Positions 60,460 to 64,000 of a DNA stretch of 64,000 nt are shown one piece after another. Both the position numbers and the translations under genes were made by a program. The stretch comes from Slackia isoflavoniconvertens (lineage in GTDB: Bacteria > Actinomycetota > Coriobacteriia > Coriobacteriales > Eggerthellaceae), in contig NZ_QIBZ01000004.1 of assembly GCF_003725955.1 (NCBI RefSeq), forward strand, positions 119,256-183,255, in the 5' to 3' direction. The number at the start of each line of letters is the position of its first letter. Within the stretch, counting starts at the first letter, position 1. The notes beneath the pieces were generated by a model. That model ran no database searches and had not been told where the DNA came from. It saw nothing but the letters and a program-made list of their open reading frames with translations.

Positions 60460-61431
60460 TTATTTCAGATATTCCTCAAAGAATGCTTTCAGCTTTTCAA
60501 ACGGAATGACGTCCATCTGATCGTAAAGGTCGGTGTGGCTGGCACTGGGGATAATGAGCAATTCCTTGTTGTCCCCCGTCAGCTTGTTGTACGCGGTTTC
60601 GCTGAAATAGCGGGAGTGCGCCTTCTCGCCGTGCACCAGCAGCACGGCGGAGCGGATTTCGTTGCTATATTGCAAAATCGGCATATTCAAAAAGGACAGC
60701 GAAGACGTCACATTCCAGCCGCCGTTGGAGTTCAGGCTGCGGGGATGATAGCCTCGCGATGTCTTGTAGTAGGCGTAATAGTCCGCTACAAACTGCGGCG
60801 CATCCTCCGGTAGCGGGTCGATCACGCCGCCCGCCAGCGCATAGCTGACGTTTTTATAATCCTCGGTGCGCTGCGCGTTCAACGCTTTCCGCTTTTCAAA
60901 GCGTGCCTGCTCGGAATCCTCGGCGTCAAAATAGCCGTTTGCAGTCACGCGGGTCATATCGTACATGGTCATAGCCGCGGTAGCTTTGATACGGGTGTCG
61001 ATGGCTGCTGCATTGACTGCCATGCCGCCCCAACCGCAGATACCGATGATGCCGATACGCTCCGGATCAACACTTTCCTGCACAGAGAGGAAATCCACCG
61101 CTGCGCAGAAGTCCTCGGTGTTGATGTCCGGGGATGCTACATAGCGGGGCGTGCCGCCGCTCTCGCCGGTATAGGACGGGTCAAAGGCAAGTGTGAAAAA
61201 GCCCAGCTCCGCCATTTTCTGCGCATATAGGCCGGAGGACTGCTCCTTCACCGCGCCATACGGGCCGCTGACGGCGATGGCGGGCAGTTTGCCTTCCGCG
61301 TTCTTCGGCACGTACACGTCGGCCGCCAGCGTGATGCCGTATCGGTTGTGGAATGTCACCTTGCCGTGCCCCACCATCTCGCTTTTAGGGAACACCTTGT
61401 CCCATTCCTGCGTCAGTTTCAACTGCTCCAT
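60460..61431 (-). CDS. Alpha/beta hydrolase with a cysteine nucleophile
   Basis: Cytoplasmic alpha/beta hydrolase of 323 residues, related to the dienelactone hydrolase/YcjY-type group. The nucleophile elbow reads GICGWGGMA (about residues 126-134), with cysteine where most hydrolases have serine, as in dienelactone hydrolases. The oxyanion region is AVSGPYGAVKEQ, the acid is likely in LLVHGEKAHSR, and the histidine is in PSASHTDLYDQ (about 298-308). It follows the CMD-cupin gene by two bases. Codon choice is unlike the core genes of the window, suggesting acquisition from a Firmicute. The substrate is unknown. Confidence 0.85.
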   Translation of the reverse strand: MEQLKLTQEWDKVFPKSEMVGHGKVTFHNRYGITLAADVYVPKNAEGKLPAIAVSGPYGAVKEQSSGLYAQKMAELGFFTLAFDPSYTGESGGTPRYVASPDINTEDFCAAVDFLSVQESVDPERIGIIGICGWGGMAVNAAAIDTRIKATAAMTMYDMTRVTANGYFDAEDSEQARFEKRKALNAQRTEDYKNVSYALAGGVIDPLPEDAPQFVADYYAYYKTSRGYHPRSLNSNGGWNVTSSLSFLNMPILQYSNEIRSAVLLVHGEKAHSRYFSETAYNKLTGDNKELLIIPSASHTDLYDQMDVIPFEKLKAFFEEYLK

Positions 61432-61433
61432 GC

Positions 61434-62201
61434 CTAAGCCTGCTTGTTTGTCGCTTTAAGGTATTGCTCGTAATCCACAGGCTCCAACCACTCGTTGGAG
61501 GTCTCCTCGCCCGGAACCTCCACCGCGAGATGGGAGAACCAGCTGTCGGGCGCGGCTCCGTGCCAATGTTTCACACCCGGGGCGATGTTGACCACGTCGC
61601 CAGGGCACAGCTCCTGTGCCGGTTTGCCCCATTCCTGGTAAAGCCCTCGACCAGCCACGCAGACGAGAATCTGCCCGCCGCCGCTTTTGGCGTGATGGAT
61701 GTGCCAGTTGTTGCGGCAGCCGGGCTCGAACGTAACGTTGTAAATGCCGACCTGCTCGGTGGAAAGGGGCGCGAGGTAGCTTTGCCCGATAAAGTACTTC
61801 GCGAATGCGTCGTTGGGCGCGCCGATGGGGAAGGCCATCTTGTTTTGGTGCTTGGCCTTTTCATCGACATCGTCGCGCTCATCCGCCCAGACCTCCTTCG
61901 CCATGCGAAAGGCCGCCCACGCCTTGGGCCATCCCGCGTAAAACGCCGCGTGTGTAAGGATTTCCGCTATCTCCGTCCTGGTCACGCCGTTGTTCTTTGC
62001 GGACATCAGATGATATTGAAACGAAGAGTCCGTCAGCCCCTGTGCCATCAAGGCCACAACCGTCACCACGCTGCGGTCTCGAAGGGAAAGCCCGTCTTCT
62101 CGACTCCACACCTCACCGAACAGCACATCGTCATTGAGCTGTGCAAATTTGGGGGCAAAATCCCCCAGGGCATCTCTGCCCGCCGTCTGCTTAATCGTCA
62201 T
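61434..62201 (-). CDS. Carboxymuconolactone-decarboxylase-like and cupin fusion protein
   Basis: A 255-residue fusion. The N-terminal half (about 1-115) is CMD/AhpD-like, with SLRDRSVVTVVALMAQGLTD and ILTHAAFYAGWPKAWAA; the CxxC redox pair of true AhpD is absent. The C-terminal half (about 145-250) is a cupin with the metal-binding HIHHAKSGGGQIL and PGVKHWHGA. Similar fusions recur in gut bacteria beside flavodoxins and a MerR regulator. I set the start at MTIKQT, eight bases after AGGAGG. It is the second gene of the MerR-controlled unit. Confidence 0.88.
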   Translation of the reverse strand: MTIKQTAGRDALGDFAPKFAQLNDDVLFGEVWSREDGLSLRDRSVVTVVALMAQGLTDSSFQYHLMSAKNNGVTRTEIAEILTHAAFYAGWPKAWAAFRMAKEVWADERDDVDEKAKHQNKMAFPIGAPNDAFAKYFIGQSYLAPLSTEQVGIYNVTFEPGCRNNWHIHHAKSGGGQILVCVAGRGLYQEWGKPAQELCPGDVVNIAPGVKHWHGAAPDSWFSHLAVEVPGEETSNEWLEPVDYEQYLKATNKQA

Positions 62202-62262
62202 GTTTGATTCCTCCTGTCGATGGTTTTGAGTGCAAAACTGCTTCCGCACAGCTAAGCCGCAC

Positions 62263-62802
62263 CTAAATTTCCATGCCCATTCGTTGCGCCTGCTCCAGAG
62301 CAGGATGCCCGGCGATGTCGCCCACGCCGTTCACGCCGCCGGCGAAAACCGTTCCGGCAAGCGTGCAGCGGGAGAAGCAGTCGACCCATCCCTGCACGGC
62401 CTTCTTCGCGCCGTCGAAGGTCGAGCGCCCACTCTCCGCCGCCGTCGCCAATAGATACGCCTCGGTGAATGCGTAATCGGAGCCGAAAAGCGGGTTGGCG
62501 CGGTCCAGCATGGTCTTGAGCTGGCCGCAGACGCTGTAGTAGTAGACGGGCGTTGCGAACACCAACACATCCGCATCGCGCATTTTGGCGACAATTTCCA
62601 CGGCATCGTCCTGGATGACGCAGCGCCCCAGCTTTAGGCAGGCAAGGCAGCCCTTGCAGAAGCCGAGCTGCTTTTCGCGCAGGTGCACGGTCTCCACGCT
62701 GTGGCCCGCTTCCCGCGCTCCTTTGGCGAAGGCGTCCGCCAGCGTCTCGGAATTGCCATTCTTTCGAGGGCTTGAAGAGACTATCAAAACCGTTTTGCCC
62801 AT
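62263..62802 (-). CDS. Flavodoxin-fold NAD(P)H-dependent FMN reductase
   Basis: Cytoplasmic flavoprotein of 179 residues, first gene after the MerR-type promoter. LIVSSSPRKNGNSETLADAF (about residues 6-25) binds FMN phosphate, FCKGCLACLKLGRC (about 48-61) is a cysteine-rich loop, and VFATPVYYYSVCGQLKTMLD (about 81-100) completes the flavin site. It is a paralogue of the reductase at 59782. It probably reduces the same inducer that MerR senses, but the compound is unknown. Confidence 0.92.
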   Translation of the reverse strand: MGKTVLIVSSSPRKNGNSETLADAFAKGAREAGHSVETVHLREKQLGFCKGCLACLKLGRCVIQDDAVEIVAKMRDADVLVFATPVYYYSVCGQLKTMLDRANPLFGSDYAFTEAYLLATAAESGRSTFDGAKKAVQGWVDCFSRCTLAGTVFAGGVNGVGDIAGHPALEQAQRMGMEI

Positions 62803-62845
62803 TACGGAATACCCCTTGAACTCGCGATTTATATTGACGAGAATG

Positions 62846-62876
62846 AAGGTAATACCTAAACCTGGCTTTAGGTCAA
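62846..62876 (-). promoter_or_regulatory. MerR-type promoter with a 19-bp spacer
   Basis: On the minus strand TTGACC (62871-62876) and TACCTT (62846-62851) are 19 bases apart, longer than the optimal 17 and typical of MerR-activated promoters. The dyad ACCTAAA/TTTAGGT (62854-62860 with 62867-62873) fills the spacer. It lies between the reductase and the divergent merR gene. Confidence 0.85.
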
Positions 62877-62907
62877 GAAGTGAATTCGAGATTTATCCGG
62901 AGGAGCC

Positions 62908-63348
62908 ATGTACACAATCGGACAGGTGGCGGAGATGTTCGGTCTGCCCGTTTCCACGCTGCGGTATTACGACAAGCAGGGATTGTTCCCGGGCCTGGAG
63001 CGAGCATCCGGCATTCGCCGGTTCGGCGATACGGAACTCGAAGCGCTTCGGGTCATCGAATGTCTGAAAAAGGCGGGAATGGAGATCAAGGATATCCGGC
63101 TGTTCATGGAATGGTGCGCAGAGGGCCCGTCCACTTACCCCCAGCGCAAAGCCATGTTCGAGGAGCGAAAGGCCCACATGGAGTCGGAGATCGCGAAGAT
63201 GAACCGCGCGCTGGACATGCTGAGGTTCAAATGCTGGTACTACGAGCAGGCGATTCAAGATGGCAGCGAGGATAGGCTGGAGGCGCTGATTCCCGACGAT
63301 CTGCCGGAGGAGATTAAAGATGTCTACGAGAACGCCCACGCACGATAA
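62908..63348 (+). CDS. MerR family transcription regulator
   Basis: Regulator of 146 residues. The winged-helix part (1-70) has YTIGQVAEMFGLPVSTLRYY then DKQGLFPGLERASGIRRFGD, and a long dimerisation helix follows (about 75-120). Thiol-metal cysteines of metal-sensing MerR are absent, with only one cysteine each near 54, 70 and 111, so an organic or redox signal is more likely. GGAGG is four bases before the ATG. The dyad in the adjoining promoter is its probable target, controlling the reductase-CMD/cupin-hydrolase unit. Confidence 0.93.
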   Translation: MYTIGQVAEMFGLPVSTLRYYDKQGLFPGLERASGIRRFGDTELEALRVIECLKKAGMEIKDIRLFMEWCAEGPSTYPQRKAMFEERKAHMESEIAKMNRALDMLRFKCWYYEQAIQDGSEDRLEALIPDDLPEEIKDVYENAHAR

Positions 63349-63425
63349 AGCCGCCCGGCCTCAAAGGGCTTTGGCGACGAGCCGTTTTTAGGTAGCAATG
63401 CAAAGAGAAGGCCTCCGAATCAGGC

Positions 63426-63887
63426 TTATAGGGCAAAATGTGTGTCCCGATAGGACATCCGTTTCCATCCATTAATCCAGCCAGAACGGGTACGGGTCCC
63501 TGTGGTGGAGGTCCCCCACACGGCCCTGTCGCCCCACTCCAGCCCTCCGTCCTCGCGCGACGGCGAGGCGGGGTAGGCGCTGAACAGGAAGTCGATGTCC
63601 GCGTCGGTCGGCATCGCGGCGAGCTTCTTGCGCGCCGTCCTTGCGTCCCCCGAGTGAGCGTGGCACCACCGGAACACCGCCTTCACGCGCTTGGCCGACG
63701 TCGGCCCCCGGTGGTTGCGCGGGACGGCCCCCAGCTGCGAGTTCACCCCTCCCTCGATCATGTTGTTGGTCGACGGCAGCGGGCCGGCCTTGGCCAGGGC
63801 GGGGTCGAGGTGGGTGAACAGCGTCCCCGCCGACACCTCGTCGCCGTGTCGTCGCACCTCACCGTCGTCGACGCTGTGTTTCGTCAA
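63426..63887 (-). pseudogene. Transposase fragment with a frameshift
   Basis: The C-terminal part of an insertion-sequence transposase. STNNMIEGGVNSQLGAVPRN then HRGPTSAKRVKAVFRWCHAH is the conserved DDE-region end of this mutator-like group, and GC content is far above the surrounding genes. The natural ending GDLHHRDPYPFWLD (stop near 63472) is in another frame: a run of five C at 63513-63517 (G on the coding strand) appears one base short, so the frame runs on into unrelated sequence. The N-terminal catalytic part is missing too. It is a remnant, not an active element. Confidence 0.75.
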
Positions 63888-63904
63888 GAGGATTTGAGCA
63901 AAAA

Positions 63905-63938
63905 GAGCATCGGAAATTGAGCAGCCTGAGCATCGGAA
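63905..63938. repeat. Direct repeats near the window edge, possible IS end
   Basis: GAGCATCGGAA occurs at 63905-63915 and 63928-63938, with TTGAGCA-like pieces between. Multiple short repeats of this sort mark the ends of IS21-type elements. No IS21 genes are inside the window, so this is only a suggestion. Confidence 0.35.
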
Positions 63939-64000
63939 GTGCGCACGCTTTCTGAGCGGCTAGCCCTCCTGCATGAGGGCATGGCGGACGCGGTAGGACT

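Noticed and set aside
63905..63938. CRISPR array
   Set aside because: Only two 11-base repeats with an irregular short gap; no array of repeats and spacers anywhere in the window.

Overview
The window looks like a chromosomal segment of a moderately GC-rich anaerobic actinobacterium, most likely class Coriobacteriia (Eggerthellaceae-like, e.g. Slackia or Eggerthella relatives). This placement is inference. It rests on the uvrC-rapZ-yvcK-whiA order, strong AGGAGG-type ribosome sites with some GTG/TTG starts, and a Tat-exported lipoprotein flavoprotein reductase divergent from a membrane-anchored LuxR regulator, a pairing typical of that family. Most genes lie on the minus strand.

Layout. 1-685: no recognisable gene, but a long nested inverted-repeat element (376-546). 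726-5215: an NSS-family transporter, an MFS transporter and a divergent M20 amidohydrolase. 5282-5434: a second long-stem structure with a 6S-RNA-like outline. 5548-12070 (minus): whiA, yvcK, rapZ, uvrC and a GT2 glycosyltransferase. 12256-17582: a cell-envelope glycan block with a WecA/TagO-like initiating transferase, an anchored polysaccharide deacetylase, a DPM1-like glycosyltransferase, UDP-galactopyranose mutase and a small membrane protein. 17632-23645: HAD phosphatase, tRNA-Thr(UGU), then asd-lysC and thrB-thrC. 23779-32246: PflX-type radical SAM protein, DegV, pncB, a RicT/PSP1 protein, holB, tmk and a two-subunit class I fumarase. 32334-41191: nanE, a ROK kinase and a NanA-like lyase, downstream of a Dpp-type ABC transporter in which one permease is fused to an ATPase; this reads as amino-sugar (probably sialic acid) uptake and breakdown. 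41573-46530: rpsL-rpsG-fusA-rpsJ-rplC-rplD-rplW, ending in a terminator after rplW, with no tuf and no rplB. 47226-54992: dicarboxylate/amino-acid symporter, C39-like peptidase, proC, Mn-pyrophosphatase, L-serine dehydratase, rhodanese and LysE exporter. 55111-58465: flavoprotein reductase and LuxR regulator. 58685-64000: a more mobile stretch with a chimeric DUF285/DNA-methyltransferase remnant, two flavodoxin-fold reductases, a Cys-nucleophile hydrolase, a CMD-cupin fusion, a MerR regulator with a textbook 19-bp-spacer promoter, and a frameshifted transposase remnant at the edge.

The most unusual non-coding signal is a pair of dispersed structured elements (376-546 and 35245-35383). Their internal sequences are related, but their long closing stems differ in sequence while each stays self-complementary, and the few imperfect pairs become G-U pairs on one consistent strand. 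That is the pattern expected of a structured RNA. A third long-stem element (5282-5434) has a similar size and outline but no convincing sequence match. Separately, a 25-bp palindromic terminator core recurs at 17583, 53638 and 54302.
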